From: Timema cristinae
Lineage: Eukaryota; Arthropoda; Insecta; Phasmatodea; Timematidae
Length of the DNA stretch: 64,000 bases
Direction of reading: 5' to 3'
Assembly: GCA_039000515.1 (NCBI GenBank)
Contig: JBCFYV010000923.1
Span: forward strand, 36,269 to 100,268
The notes beneath the pieces were generated by a model. The model saw only the letters and a program-made list of their open reading frames with translations, had not been told where the DNA came from and did not search any database. Made by a program: the position numbers and the translations under genes. Positions 32,496-45,774 of the stretch are shown here, piece by piece. Numbering within the stretch: position 1 is the first letter of the stretch; each line of letters starts with the position of its first letter.

Positions 32496-34899
32496 TGGTG
32501 GAAGAATTTTCTTAAATTTGGTTTTCAATTTTTAAAAAATGCAAGTGCTTCAGGGGTTTCATTTAAACACTTTTTATTTTTAATTTGGAAAACGGGAACG
32601 GGGTTAAGATGGGTTGCAATTTTTTGGACAGTTTTTTAAATTGTTTTTGCCTTTTAAAAAAGGAGGAAAAGAAAAAAAAAAAAATTAAAAAGAATTTAAA
32701 AAGAAAAATAAAATTGAAAAAAAAAAAAAAAAAAAAAAATAAAAAAAAAAGGGAAAAATTTTTTAAGTTCGGATGGATAAAGAATTTTTTCTCCCCAAAA
32801 ATATTTTTCTACTCTCCTTCATGCAAATGTGGAAATTTGCTCAAAAAATTCTGCCTTCCTCATTCATATTTAAAATAGTGAAAATTATAGTGTAAGTGAA
32901 CGGATCCAAGACGCCTGTAAAAACAAATGTTGAAACCATTGCAGTTTTCTCAAACAAATTAAAATAATTAGAGCGTCGATAATTTTGGACGAAAAAATTC
33001 CCGGATCCCCAATAAAAGTATTGTAAATATAAACAGTGGTTAATATCGAATCAGGGCCCCGTAAAAAAAAAGATTTAACCCTTTTTTTCTAAAAAAAAAT
33101 TTGGGAAACATTTTAGTTGTTAGATGTGCCTTATTATATTCTTCGGGGATTTGTGAATTTGAATTTAAAAACAATTTATGAAAATTTTTCCCTTAACAAC
33201 GAATTTTCGTAAGTACCCTGCTAGTTTTTTTTTTATTATAAAAATGACTGTTTTTAACGGGATGATTCGATCCCAAAATTAGTCCAAATTTAATTACGCT
33301 TGCTGTATTTATATTTTTTTGAGGATTACAACGAACCATTTTTAAAATCATTAAGATTATAGTGTCAAAATCAGCCAATACACTATAAACAAAAAAACCC
33401 GGCCCGCTATTCCCCTCTAGAGGGGAAGTAAAGTGTTGGTCCTTGCGATTGTGGTATGTTTAAAAAGGAAAGGGTAGGGAAAAATACCACCCCGGGAAAA
33501 CTGCTTTGTTTTTTCGCTCCTATCATAAAATTCCCGTGTTGATAAAAATCATATTTCAAAAGTGGCTTTAATCCCCCCACATAAAAAAAACTATTTATTT
33601 TCATGATAATGTTAAACAATATTGTAACCCAAAAAACGAAATTTAATAAATTAGGACTTTTTTATTGGATGAGACTGACAAAGGTTTTAACTTTAAATTT
33701 TTTTGGTAAAAAAGTATCTGTTTTTTTTGGGTCCAGGTTTTTTGTACTAAGTATAAAAAGCATCCTAATGTTTACATGGTTATTACAAAAATTGTAGATC
33801 AGTTACAAAGTACCTTTTGGCCAAAGGTCGCTGTATTTCAAAAGAAAGTAATTAGAAATTTATTAAAAAATGTAGGGAGCAAAAAAAGTAAGTAACTTAA
33901 AAAAAACACCCTTTGATTGATAGAGCAAGATATAGAAGGACCCTTTTCTTCCAGCAAATTGAGGCTTAGACGGTGTCTAACAAAGACTATGGCAGGTCTC
34001 TTTTCCCCAAAGGTACTGCCTGACACCAATAGTACATTAATATCTTTAAACTATTAAAAAATTAGCATTTTTTTACAGGCAGATTAAAAGAGATTTCTGC
34101 GCCGCCCCCATTAGACATAAGCAATTTCCCGGGTTGAGCACCAAAGCTAAAATTATCTGGGAAGCATGACTACAAGCCCCAAATTTGTATCACTATCTAT
34201 AAACTGTTTTTGCAAAGAATTGAAACCCTGGTGGTAACCATCAATAACAGGAAAAAAAATGCTCATGACTTCAGGGGTCATGATTAATTTAGTTTAAAAA
34301 GATTATGGAACTTGTGGAATTTTGTAAACCAAAAAACTAAATCGTTACTTTCTAAGCCAAGGCTTTTAAAAGGAAAGGCAAAGGACACTTATATATGGTC
34401 CGGATTTGATTTTAAAGGAAATTTGAACCGGCTTGTCCATCAGAGGGAAGGAACATAAATTAACAAAAGAAACATTTGCTTTTGAAGTTAATTAACATTA
34501 ATAAAACAAAGTTTTAACTAAACATTTTTTTTAAAAAAAGAGACACGTCCTTTTTTGGAAAAAATTTTACTTAAAGTTCATTAAAAAGGGTGGTTTGTTT
34601 AAAATTCTACTAAAAAAATTAAAACCAAGCCCGGGACTTGACGGGGGCGGTGGGATACATAATCCCCCAAAATTGTGTTGTTAGCGCGGTTTTGAATTGG
34701 ACATCCATCCCCTACATTCGGTTAGGTGATAAAACCAACGCCCGACCCCATGTTCCCACTACAGTGCAGAGGGGCAGATTTTCCTTTCCCTTCTACAAAT
34801 GGGTTTTAAAGGTGATGAATCAACACCAAACCCAGTTCCCCCTCTTCGTTGAGACGGGTAGGTTTTCCTTTCCCTTCGCTTTTTTTTTTTTGTGCTCTG
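32496..34899. other. AT-rich, no gene seen
   Basis: An A-rich tract at 32,650-32,760 gives a false lysine-rich frame. A perfect 14-base palindrome CCCCTCTAGAGGGG sits at 33,412-33,425. The sequence becomes more GC-rich from about 34,630, where CTTTCCCTTC is repeated 85 bases apart, probably the upstream part of the retrotransposon below. Confidence 0.5.
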
Positions 34900-35940
34900 T
34901 TTTGTGATTCCGCAGATCCCCCTTTATATACCGTCAATCAGGCACGAAATGCCGGGCTCGTGGAGCGGGTTTACGAGGAACTTAACTCCGGTTGGTGCTG
35001 TCTTTCTTGAGTGGCAAAGTCCCTTCAAACCATTTTTGGCACTAAGGTTCCTTTTCAAACCCCTATCCCTGAACCGGCCTTTCTCCAGTTAAGGTTGTTC
35101 AATTTTTATCCTTCCCACCGCCCTTTTCCGCTCCCTTGGGGGAAAACGCCATTCCCAAGTCAAAAGCATCCGGGCTGGAGTCCCACAGGGTTACATGGGG
35201 GGCCGCTGCTTTCAGTTCTATGTAAGTTTCCCAAAATCCCCGGGCACCGGTTGGCATGTAGCGGCAACGGCTTTAGAGGAGTCTGGCGAGGGCCCCGGTG
35301 GAGAGGAAAATCCAGACGCCCTGAGCATTTGGAGGGTGGTTTGACACCTGGAGAACAAGTTTTAACGTGGAGAAGAGCAGCAATGCTCTTCACAGGGAAA
35401 GAAAGTAAAAGGCTGGAATACAGGGCTGTTCGGAGAACAGATCAGTGGGGGCAGTGTTAAGTACCGGGATTACCTGGACCCAAATCACCGGGAGACGACA
35501 CTGTAAGAAAGACAAAAAGGGCGAGGAAAAGGGCTGGGATCAGGCACTGTTTAACAGGCTTTAGCCCCCTGTCTAAAAGGGAACGGCTAAACGCTGTAAA
35601 AGCAGCTGCACGGGCCCAACCCTCGCTATGCGTGCCCCGTTTGGGGGTCCTGCGGACACGTATATGAGGAGGATGCAGAGCGTGTGTCTGAGCCTGATTG
35701 TGGCGCCCCTTGGCCCGGAATGAACTTTCATGTGCCTGGATATGCCTCCCATCAAGGACCCTTCCGGAAACGGGCGCAGTCCTTCTACCCCAAATTTCCC
35801 CGGTGCACCTTTCCTCTTACCAGGGGGGGGAATACGTCATCGACCCGGTGGTGCCATCGACGCCCCAAACCTTGCTGGGTAAGCGAGATGTGTCACAGTG
35901 GTTTTGGGGAGGTCTCACCCACCCCCCCATAGAGTAGGTC
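34900..35940 (+). pseudogene. Jockey-type non-LTR reverse transcriptase (frames scattered)
   Basis: Motifs appear in order but in different frames: VERVYEELNSG and a degraded FLDVAKAFD counterpart (about 34,955-35,030), LLNSYLSHRTF-like LRLFNFYPSHRPF (about 35,088), RAGVPQG (35,171-35,191), a YADDTAL counterpart reading WHVAATAL (about 35,252), KRARKRAG, then YACPVWG (35,627-35,647) and RKRAQSFYPKFP (about 35,768-35,803). The last two are signatures of the Jockey-clade C-terminal region. It would reverse-transcribe element RNA at the target. The catalytic Asp pair is not present in this reading, which may be sequence error. Confidence 0.75.
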
Positions 35941-37017
35941 CCCTCACTAATCTAAAAAAAAAACCCTTATTGGGTTATCAATTTCTTCCCCCCCTTTCTA
36001 CCCCCAAATATACTAATATTATGTAATTCTATTTCTTTGTTCCAAAAAACTCGCAAAACGGAAAACCCGTTTTTAAATTTTTGCGAACCCACACGGTGAC
36101 ACCAATTGGTCGGTACGTTTTGGGAATTTGCTCTCTGCTCCCCTTTGGAAGATCGAGCATGTCTTTTGTCTGTCGTTTTGTCGAATAAGAAAAAAAGGGG
36201 GAATGATAAATTCAAAATTTTGACGGGAAAAGGAAAATAAAGCTGGGGTCGGGAAAAAAAAGAAAATATGGGGTTTTTTGGGTGCCGCCGAGTCACTAGG
36301 AGAGCAGAGGGCACGCGCTTTCTGAGTACAGTCTTCTCTTCAAGACCCGGCTAAGAAAAACATTGTGGGGTTGTGTGTGTTGTGTGTGTGTGTTTTTGTT
36401 GTGGGCCTTTTTGAACCCGCCCTTTTCTTAAAATGTGGAATTAGATATCGTAGATTTTTGCTGAGGTGAGTTACCATAAGCATTTTTTTTTAAATGTATC
36501 TGTATTTTTTTAATTATTTAGCTTTAAATTTATTTTTCAGTGGATTTGTGATAAAATGTAATTTTACTTTTTTTTGTTAGCCCGCAGAGGCGGCTAAGTT
36601 ATAAAGGGTTTATCAACGGGAAAAGCAAAGCGTTAAATTTTATTATAAATACAATAATATTAAACCCTCTTCTTTGATATTTAGTACTAATTGCCCAAAA
36701 AGACATTTTTTTGGGACCAACCAGTTTTGAAGAGGCCAATGTGTTTTAGTACCTGGACAAGTTGGGGAAATATAAACTTTGGGGTAGTTTTTTTAAAAAT
36801 AATTACGAAGTTCATTTTTTTGCGTAAGTTATTATAAATATTTTTAATTATTTGTAGTGTTAAATCAAACTGTTGACACCTAAAAAATCAATCCTTGATT
36901 TTTTGCACATCCCAAATTTTTAAATTATGTAGACAAGAGATAATGAGTCAAACAATAAACCCTTTTTTTTTAATATTTTTTTACAGTGCCACTTTTTTTG
37001 CTATATGCATTGCTCAA
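35941..37017. other. 3' flank of the retrotransposon and AT-rich DNA
   Basis: No gene seen. A minus-strand frame at 35,967-36,314 has no recognisable domain. A TG microsatellite lies at 36,365-36,394. Confidence 0.5.
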
Positions 37018-37115
37018 CACCCTTTCAGTGGCTAATGGCTAAGGCGTCATTCTTGTTTTAGACTACCCTTTTGAAGAGGGGGAATCGGGGTTCGAATTCC
37101 TCGGAAACTGAAGGG
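37018..37115 (+). repeat. tRNA-derived SINE
   Basis: Box A-like GTGGCTAATGGCTAAGGC at 37,028 and box B GGTTCGAATTCC at 37,089-37,100. The 60-base spacing fits a long-variable-arm tRNA ancestor. Followed by a C/T-rich body. Confidence 0.55.
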
Positions 37116-39799
37116 GACTTTCCCCAATTGGTTTCCCATCTTTTTCCCACAAAAATAGGCTATAAAACTCTAAATTGCGCTTTCTTTAAATTGATATATG
37201 TCCAGTGATTTTAGGGTTTTCCCTGTGTTTATTCCGAGTTAGCTAAATTTTTGGGGGTTTATTTTCATGTATATTATAAATAAAATAAAATTCCCCAAAA
37301 TAAATTTTACAGAAAAGATTTTTTACGCCCATAAAAAGGGAATTTTACAAAGAACAGGCAAAATAAGTTTATACTCTTATTACAACAAATTAAAATTAAG
37401 ACATTTTCGCTATCAATAAAAAAAGCCTAATATTTCAATTTATAAAAAGTTCAAAAATATTTTTTAAGTGAATATCCCCTTATCATCTTCTATCTTTTAT
37501 ATTTAATATATATTTTTAATATATAAATTTTTGATGTAACTTTTTGTGCTCATCCCTTAGAGTATGCAACCCTGATAAAAGAATGCTGTTTTTTTGGGGA
37601 ACCCGATAGGGGGAAAATTGTTAGACTTATTTAAAATTTTAGTATGGTTTTTTATTTAAAAGTTAATACTAGTGCACGTTTTATAATTTTGTTTATCCCA
37701 TTTTATTTGTCCCTTCCATCTTACACAATTCCCCTTCCCCCGAGAAAACTGGAAACGCATCTTTGCCCGGGGGGCTATGCCCTCTGAGCTTGAGGCTTTG
37801 GGGATCGGATTTGAAAATCCACCTGGGAGAGAGGTCCAACCCTCACACCCAAACAAAAAGTGAAGTGGTATCGCGATGCTCTAAAAAAATCACTTCACCC
37901 TTTAGCACAAACATTGCACCACCATGTTCCCAGGTTTCCAACAAACACTCCTTGGGGAAAGAATATCTATCAAAGAAGGAAAATTTGACCAGTGTTAAAA
38001 CCAAGTGCTGTCAAGTAAGTGCCGACCCTTGGGTTTCCGTCCCCCACAACAACAACAGTAATGTGCTTGTTTTCCCCTGCATCGAGCACCGAGTGCGAGG
38101 ACCTGGAGGTAGAAGAGGCAGTTTTGAGAAAGGGATCAAAAAAGTTTTTGAGCATTGACCCCCTTAGTTGTCCCAAATATATACCCCCCCCCCCCCACCC
38201 AAAACAACTAAACGTGTGAAGTTTTTGTAGATTTAAATTATCTCATTGTCATAGAAGGAAGCTCAAAACATTCTTTTTGAGTAAGACTGTCAAGGGGGTT
38301 AGATGTTCACCTACTGAAGGTAACCCCAAATTTTTAAATGAAGAGAAATGGGTTAGATATGCCCTTAAAATGTAGTTTATTTAAAAATTTAAATAAGTTA
38401 TACATTTTTTCATTGTCTGTTGCAATTGGGGAAAAGAAATTGTCACCTGATTTTTTTTATTAAAACAAGAAATTGTATTGAAATAAAAAAAAAACGTTTT
38501 TTTGGAAAGTATTTTTTATAAAGGTGTTTGGGAAAATAGGAAAATGTTATTTCATTTTTATGCAATTTTTTTTTTTCTGATTAAAAATATATGACCTACT
38601 ATTAAATAGTTTAAATTTTTTCTTACATGGTGCTATCAAAGTTGTTGAATATCGGAAAGAGTGTCTGAAAATTTTTTTTTCATTTAAAAAGAGGGTTTTC
38701 CCCAATGACTATTAAAAAACTATTTGTTCAATTTGAAGAAGGTTTGCCTATTTTTTTCTAGCCATATTATTTTTTTTTTTGAAAAAAAAAAAAAGTTTCT
38801 ATAAAAAGCTGCAAAACCCTTATTTTTGTTTGCTTTCCCCCCTTAAGGGTGTTGTTTGTCACAAATATCTTTTTTATTGTAATGAACTAAAAAAATGGTT
38901 TGTTTGAACATTTTTTGAACAAAAATCAATCTTTTAATGTAAGAAAAATATTTCCCGAAATTAAACAATGGGGAATTTTTTTTAAAAGTGAGAGAAAAGG
39001 GGGTGTTTATATAAAGGGCCCCAACCTATCCCTTCAGGTTGAATTCCTTTACAATTTATTGTACAATGTGAAGCATATTAATATCTTATTTGTCTAATGA
39101 TAATGAATGATTTTAGAACGATTTTCCAAAAGTTTTTTTGTTTTGAAAATTTAAAAAAAATGGCCCAAAGTTTTTATTACTTTTATATATTTTGAATTTT
39201 TTTTCTTGTCACATATTCTTTTTCAACAAAAAATATTTGGCTAATAATTGTTTGGACAATTTACTTGAGTCTCTATACATAATTAAGTTACCAAATTTTT
39301 TTAAATTTTTAAAGTGTAAAAAGTAAATTTTTCCAATTTAGCTACGAACTGTATTTTGAAATCTTGAAAATTCGCTGACAGTTTTGTAGCCCCATTGGAT
39401 TATAATAGCGTTTCTAGTAAGAGGTGGAGGTGGCTTTTGAGGTTGTTTCCCTCCTATGGTAAAGAGTTTTTGTGAATGTTAACCGTTTGTGTGACTTTTT
39501 TAGACACGTCAGGTGGTTGGTTCGACTCTCTTGCAACTTTGAACGCCCAAAATTTTTTTTGTGTAGGAATTTTCCCCCAGTCGCGAAGGGTTTGATTATT
39601 TCTGTTGATAGGATCTTTGTTAGCTCTGAACCATAATGGGTAAAAAGATTAGTGTTTAACAGTGGGACCAGGGTGCTCTCATTGTTTACCCTGGCTGCGC
39701 TCCTTGTTTCTGCTCCCCCCTTGACGGGGGGTTAGGGGGCCAAGGGGGTTGCGGGGGGAGGACGGGGACACGTCGGGGGGGGGTCTGGATCCTTTTTAT
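37116..39799. other. Mostly AT-rich, no gene seen
   Basis: A more complex patch at 37,740-38,215 has overlapping frames on both strands but no domain, and ends in a C run (38,183-38,195). A G/C homopolymer-rich patch lies at 39,690-39,790. A lone box B-like GGTTCGACTC at about 39,520 has no box A at tRNA spacing. Confidence 0.45.
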
Positions 39800-40080
39800 T
39801 CTGGATTTTTTAACTCTAGAAATTAGTATTCCAATCTTACTGTCCCCACCATTATAAAAACACGCTCACGTACCCGTGGTAGTCAGTTTTTGGTTCCGAA
39901 AATGATCGGGAGTTCCCAGTGCGAGTGGTGTTCCCGGTGTTACATTGTGTGGCCGGGAGTGGACCACGAACCCCATGTGTCAATCAGCGAGTCCTGCATT
40001 TTTTGTGTTTTGTGGGTCACCGCGTGATCGTGTGTGAGAAAAGTACTTTTGGTTGTTATGTGAACAACTGGTTAATAAAC
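39800..40080 (+). promoter_or_regulatory. Possible LTR promoter or solo LTR
   Basis: TATAAAAA at 39,853, an initiator-like TCAGT 30 bases downstream at 39,883, a GC-rich leader and AATAAA at 40,074. This TATA-Inr-polyA layout is typical of the U3-R-U5 of insect LTR elements. No partner LTR, primer site or target duplication was found, so solo LTR or host promoter are both possible. Confidence 0.35.
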
Positions 40081-40767
40081 TTTTTGTGATGTTTTTTAAG
40101 TATTTGAGTAGTTATTAAGGGTTATAGAATTTAATTTGTTTTTCAATTTATTTAATTCTTTATCTATTAGTTTAATTAAGTTACAGACTGTTTTAAGGGC
40201 TTTTTTTATTTTATTAAATTTAAATTGTTTATTATAATTATTTAGATATACGGGTTAAATCAGAGTGTGTAAAAGTGGTAATTTTAAAAATAAAAACCCT
40301 TGAATATCCTGGGCATTTTCATTCTTGTTTGATCGCAGCCTACCCCAAATATCTCTAAAAGAACTCGTGGTTCACACTTTCACGTTTAAGCCCTTGACCC
40401 CCGGGTCAAGTGCGCCCACTTAAATACCTTTCCTATATCCTAGTTTTTCTTTTGAAAGTTTTGTTCTTCCCTCGTTGTTGTTTGTTCTCTTGTTTTACAA
40501 ATTTAAACCTTTTGGTTATGGAGCGTATGATTTTGGTTATAATCACGGGTTAAAAGAAAAAAGTTTGATGCCAGGTTTTAAAGGTTTTTTAATTGTGACT
40601 GAAATCTTTGTTAAAAACTAAAAAGCTTACGGGTTTGCATTACAGTTCAAAAAATGATCCAAAGAACTATCTCTGAAAAAAAGTGTTTGCTAGAGGTGAG
40701 ACGGGACCTGAACTAAATTTAGGGAACTGGTGTTCAAAAAAAAAAGTAAATGTCTTTTGTCTAATTG
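40081..40767. other. No gene seen
   Basis: AT-rich to 40,310, then mixed sequence of unknown origin. Confidence 0.45.
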
Positions 40768-41068
40768 CCCCCCCCTGGGTGGCGTTTGGCTACGCGTTTA
40801 ATTTTGACCCCGACTGTAGGACGGGAGAAGGGGTTTCAAAATTTCGGTCGGGGAATTTGGGGGTGGTTTTTCCTAAATGGTTTTTTTCCCCTCCCTTCAC
40901 GAAAGTGGTTCACTTTCCTAACTCAACCCTTACAATTCCTAATCCCTTAGCGTAATTGTTTCTTAAAGCGTATAAAACCCAACGGGTATAAGAGCGGGGC
41001 TAAATAATAATTTTTATTATTATTTTTATTTTTATTATTATTATTTTATTTTATTATTATTTTTTAAC
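40768..41068 (+). repeat. SINE family 2, plus strand, with (TTA)n tail
   Basis: Matches the reverse complement of 11,271-11,510 in order: TGGCGTTTGGCTACG head, CTGTAGGACGGGAG, TTTCGGTCGGG, GGTGGTTTTTCCTAAATGG, CCTAATCCCTTAGCGTAATT and AAAGCGTATAA-ACCC. The TTA/ATT microsatellite at 41,008-41,068 is its tail. Some positions are smoothed. Confidence 0.7.
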
Positions 41069-41655
41069 TAAGCTGCAACCACAGACCGCTGACCTGCCCC
41101 AGCGCCACACCCGGCAGGTTCAGGTTCAACAGCGAGGGTGACAGTTTTAGTACGTCATACTCTACAACTCAATTTTTGAACCGCCGCAGCGCAGTTTGCC
41201 GTTCCCCTCCCCCCTTTTTGCGTGAGCGGTTGGCTGCGCACGGCCTCGTTGTTTGGCGCGTCGGTTTTTTCGGATTGCCTCTTGGTTTTTACCTTTTCCC
41301 TGCGCGTCGGCCGTTCACGAGCCCTTGGGTCCGGTTCTGGGCTTTTGGAGAGCTGTCGGGATTGTGAGTTATCAGTGCGGGAATGGAGATGGGGGTTTTT
41401 TCTATATACAGTTGTGTAAATGAACCAACCAAGGGGGTAAATTAGGTCCCGAATAAAAAACTTTGTGACAACTCCTGAGTTTTCTTCGAACAATCCCCTT
41501 TAAACGACTGTTTGTTGGTGCGCGAACCCCTAATATCGACACCGGTGAAACGGGGGCCCAACATTTTCTCACAAGCGTCGGAAGGGTCCCCGAGGGTGTG
41601 GGGACATATAACCCATAGCATCCACTTAGTGAAGTTTGCATACTCCCAATTAGTG
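41069..41655. other. GC-rich block of unknown nature
   Basis: Much richer in GC than its surroundings, with several overlapping frames on both strands and no recognisable motif. It could be a retroelement leader or LTR. Confidence 0.35.
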
Positions 41656-44600
41656 AAACGTATTAAATCATAAAAAAAGATTTTTTTATCTTTTATACGT
41701 TTGTTTGGGTGGGTTAAAAAAATACTCGCTCCAGAATAGAATAATAAACATTTATGGGTTTGAATATTGATAAAAGCTTTAGATACCGCACAAAGGTCGG
41801 CAACCTTCTTAGACCTTTAAAAAACTTTAAAACTTGTTAAAGGGCCCGCGATCACCCTTCGTTCACTTACTTTAAAATTTTTTTTTTGTAATATTTTTTT
41901 TATTTTTTAAAATAAAAGCTCAAAAACTTATTTCCCATCCTTGTAGAAGAAAAAAATTTTATATAAAATTTTTTTTTCATTTTAAAACATTTAATTTTCT
42001 TTTAAAAACATCAATAACAGACCCTTTTAAATTTTTGCTTTTTTTTTCCTCGAAATTTTTTTTGCGGGAAATTTTAAGATCAAAAAATCGGCCTTAAAAC
42101 AATGTAATGTAGGTAGGGACGAAACCTTTTGCATTTTTGCATAAGATGTATGCTTAAAAACATAAGAGTAAAAAGTATTTTTTTCAATCCCGTAATATTA
42201 TTTCTTTTATGGGAAAAAATTTCCTCAGCCGCGCTTCCCAGCTTTGGTAATCCGCCTGACTCTTTTGTACCGCAGGATGGTGTGGGGGCATGAATGCTAC
42301 CCGGACTAGGCTCCTTAATTTTATAGCCCAGACAATTTCAGTCTTAAGCCCGTTTAAATTGGGCGGCCGAGTCTGTAAGGTAACAGATTCGTCAAGGGGG
42401 GAGAGCGCCTACAAACCCTTTGTAGGACCCCCTTTTTGGTTTTTCCAAAAACACAAGGTATTTGTCAGTTATTTGGGGGTGTTTGTTACGTGCTGCAGAG
42501 GAAACCTGTCTGAAGAATTTTTATATCAGTTGTAGAATTTAGAAAATGTTAAAAACGTTAAAAAAGAACAAAAAATATCGCCCCCAAATTTCAGGAAAAG
42601 CAAAGAGTTTGCAAAAGAAATTAAAAAATTTGCTGGGATCTTATCTACGGATTATCCAAGGGGAACGGATCGTTTTTTTTTATACAATTGATACGCCCAT
42701 ACCGAAACTTTATTGATTGTTTTATTAAATACATACTCCGCAATAATTTAAAGGGAAGGGTCGTTATTAGACATTTTTAGGTTTTTAAATAGCAATAAAT
42801 TAAAGTATGTGCACTCTCGTAATGCCCAAATTTAATGGGGTCGTTTTTAAAGTCCTTGCTCGTTTCACCCTGGTTAGGTGAATGACTGCGAGTGTGGGTT
42901 CCACGTCCAAACTGAGAGCATTTAAATTTTTAGAAAAAAGATTTATCTTCGCTCTTTTGTTATGGTTGCCAAACCCTTTTAGCTTTTGGTTTTTTTGGGA
43001 AGTGAGGGGGGGAAATGGGTTAGTTTATTAGAAAAATTTCCCCATTTTTAACAATGCAGCATAGAGGTTGGGGGGGTTCAATTTAAGGTTTAAAAACATT
43101 TCTATAGGGGTAGGCTTTTCAGAAAACTTAACCTTTCCCCAATTGTATTTTTTTCTATATTTAAGTCTATTAAATTTTTTTTTTTCCCAGTAATTATGTT
43201 TAAAACAATTTTTGACTAAGCTTTTTTTTTTCCCCTAATTAATAACAAAAAAATTATTACAACAGGCTTTTATTTAAATATAGAATTACATTCTTATTGT
43301 TTTAATCAGAAAATTAAGAAGCCTCTATCAATTCAACCAAAATTTTAATTATCTTTAAGGTGGTATTTCATTTTCACGGTTTAAAGTAATGTACCCTTTT
43401 TGAAATTTCTCTTGAGTAAAAAATGTCATATTATCCAAACGCTTTTTTGAGTGGGAGTTATTTCCTTTTTTGATTGGTGTCGTAACTTTTCCCCTTTGTT
43501 TTAAATTCTGGTTTTTAGAAAATTTCTAACTTTTAAGACAACCTGTATTTCGTCTGTTTGCCCTTGATTTACGAAAGTTTTATCTTTAAAAAAAAAAGGT
43601 GCAGATCTTAAAAATTTCTACTTAAAAATTTTTTCCCCTTGGGAATTAATTTTTTGTAAAAAGCCCGAGATTTCCTAAATGTGTTAAAGGTTTTTTTAAT
43701 GCTAACAATACACTATTATTCAAAAAAAATATATTAATATGCACATAAATTATAAATTTCCCCAAAACCCAATGGGAAAAAAAAAAAAACCCACACAATC
43801 AAACATACAAAATCTTAACGTATAAAATAATTAATTTTCTAAAATAGTACTAAAAAATTGAGTGTGTATTTGTAAAATTTTTTTAGTAGCCTTTGGAACC
43901 CAGACTCAGACACGTAACTTAACGTCTGTGTGGAAAAAGAATAACCAACTACTGGCAAAAAACGACAGCCCATTGCCAAATTTATAACATTGAAGGAAGA
44001 GATATGGAAAACGAAAAAATGACAATGTTTTTGCTCGTAGTAGCATGCGTTCCCCCAGCAATGAAATTAGGGGTGGAGGGGGGGTGAGGCGCGCATGCCT
44101 TCCTCAATAATATGCCTATTAAAGTTTGTTGTGTTTTGCATTGGTTTAGAGAAGAAAGATATGGGCTTTTTTTTAAAATTTGAAGTCTCCCAATTCCGGG
44201 CGTTTTTCCCAACCCCGTAACCGAAATTACGAAATGGTTATTTTCAAAATTTAATACAAAAACATACAGAAATATTTATTTTTTAAAATGAATTTCAGAA
44301 ATTTTCCCCGGGCCCCCCGTTTCATAACCCCTTTAGAATCTATGTAGATTTGGGTCAGAATTCTCAATCACGATTTTCCTGTTACCAACCCCTCTGCGCA
44401 CTTTTTATTTATATTAATTAGTTTAATGGAATTGCAAAGTTTTGTGTATTCTTCGTTTGTATCTTTGTAGGGTATTATTCTTCGTTGGTTAATTATGGTT
44501 AAACGTCTCATTTAATTTTGATTAAATATCCTATTTACACTATGTCAAGCGTGTGTGATTTTTTTTCATGGGCCTATTTATCCTTAAGGTTTGGGCCCCA

Positions 44601-45528
44601 GAAAATACGTGTTTTTTAAAAGTGTAAATTTCATATTCGTGGAAAAAGGTGTTCCCGGGGACCTCTGTGTTGATCAAATTCAACATGGTGGCGCTCAGTA
44701 TCTTTTGTCCAGGATTAAAACCCATTAATGATGTGGTCTCGAAAAAAGGTTTTTACAACTGGAGAACTTTTGTAAAAGAATTACGGTTAGAAAAGCGACG
44801 TTTTACCCTGGATGAATTTGGGGGATAAAAAGTTTTAAAAAAGCTTTTTGATTAAAACTCTAAGGCCAAGTATTTGTTGTACAATGCGTGGCTAGTAAAA
44901 GTTTTGGAGCAAATAAAAAAGCGTACCCCAAAAAAATGATAACGTTTTTGGGAAATCAACATAGTTAAAAAAGGGGAAATAATCGTATTTAACTTCAGAA
45001 AAATGAAAAAAATATTTATTTGTATGCAAAAAAGCTTGAAAGAGTTTTTTCATCAAATTTTAAAACAGTGGGTAATTGGGAATTCTGGAGGTATGTTTAA
45101 GAACAAGGTTATTACTCCTGCTGGGGCTATGCTTGAGAGATATTTATGAGTTGTGGGGCCTATTAACATTTTATTTAGTTTAATACAAATCAGTTATTTA
45201 GACGTTGAAAAAAAAAAAAGTTTCAGAAGATGAAACCCATTTTTAAAATTTTAACGCAAATGTTTTTTAAGTGCACAAAGCCATACTTTTACGTATAAAA
45301 ACAATTTTAAAAAAGGAACGTGAAAATACGTTTGGTAGAATGGGGATGCAACCTAAATTATTTTCGGTAAATGTAGTCAAAAAACACAACCCAAACAAAC
45401 CAAATAGGAACCATTTTTTCCCCAAACTAAGTTTGCCACGGCCCCTTTTCGCTCAGGGGTTTCCTGGGGACATATTCCTTCAGTTTAAAAATAATGTAAC
45501 GACTGTTTCTACCCAGTTTTGTTCCTTT
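41656..45528. other. AT-rich, no gene seen
   Basis: A more complex patch at 42,230-42,540 and another near 44,000-44,110 have no recognised family. Confidence 0.45.
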
Positions 45529-45774
45529 TTAAAGATAAACAAAACCCGTATTTTTTTTCGTGTCGATTTTGGGCCTACCCAAAATTTGAGTCGCATATAT
45601 ATTTGTTGGTTCAACCTTGTCTGTAGAAAACCCCCAAGATTGTTTTTTTTTTTTTTGAGTATTTAATTGGAAATTTTGTTTCACTTCTGTCCAATCACTT
45701 TGCGTGGGTTTCCTGCACCTTTTGCGCTTATGGACTGAGACTTTCAATGATGGCCTCCTTTTGGGTGGCCCCAA
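45529..45774 (-). pseudogene. Possible transposon-associated basic domain
   Basis: The minus frame reads KVSVHKRKRCRKPTQSDWTE then VKQNF. It is reminiscent of the K-R-K-x-R-P-x-W-x-K-R-K motif found near the start of some arthropod transposon-associated proteins. Sequence fidelity is poor and the resemblance is weak. It could equally be chance. Confidence 0.2.

Noticed and set aside
32585..32878. Lysine-rich plus-strand frame
   Set aside because: Built from an A-rich homopolymer tract in low-fidelity sequence.
39505..39560. SINE head from GGTTCGACTC
   Set aside because: No box A at tRNA spacing.
45271..45666. 131-codon plus-strand frame
   Set aside because: No recognisable domain; AT-rich low-fidelity context.
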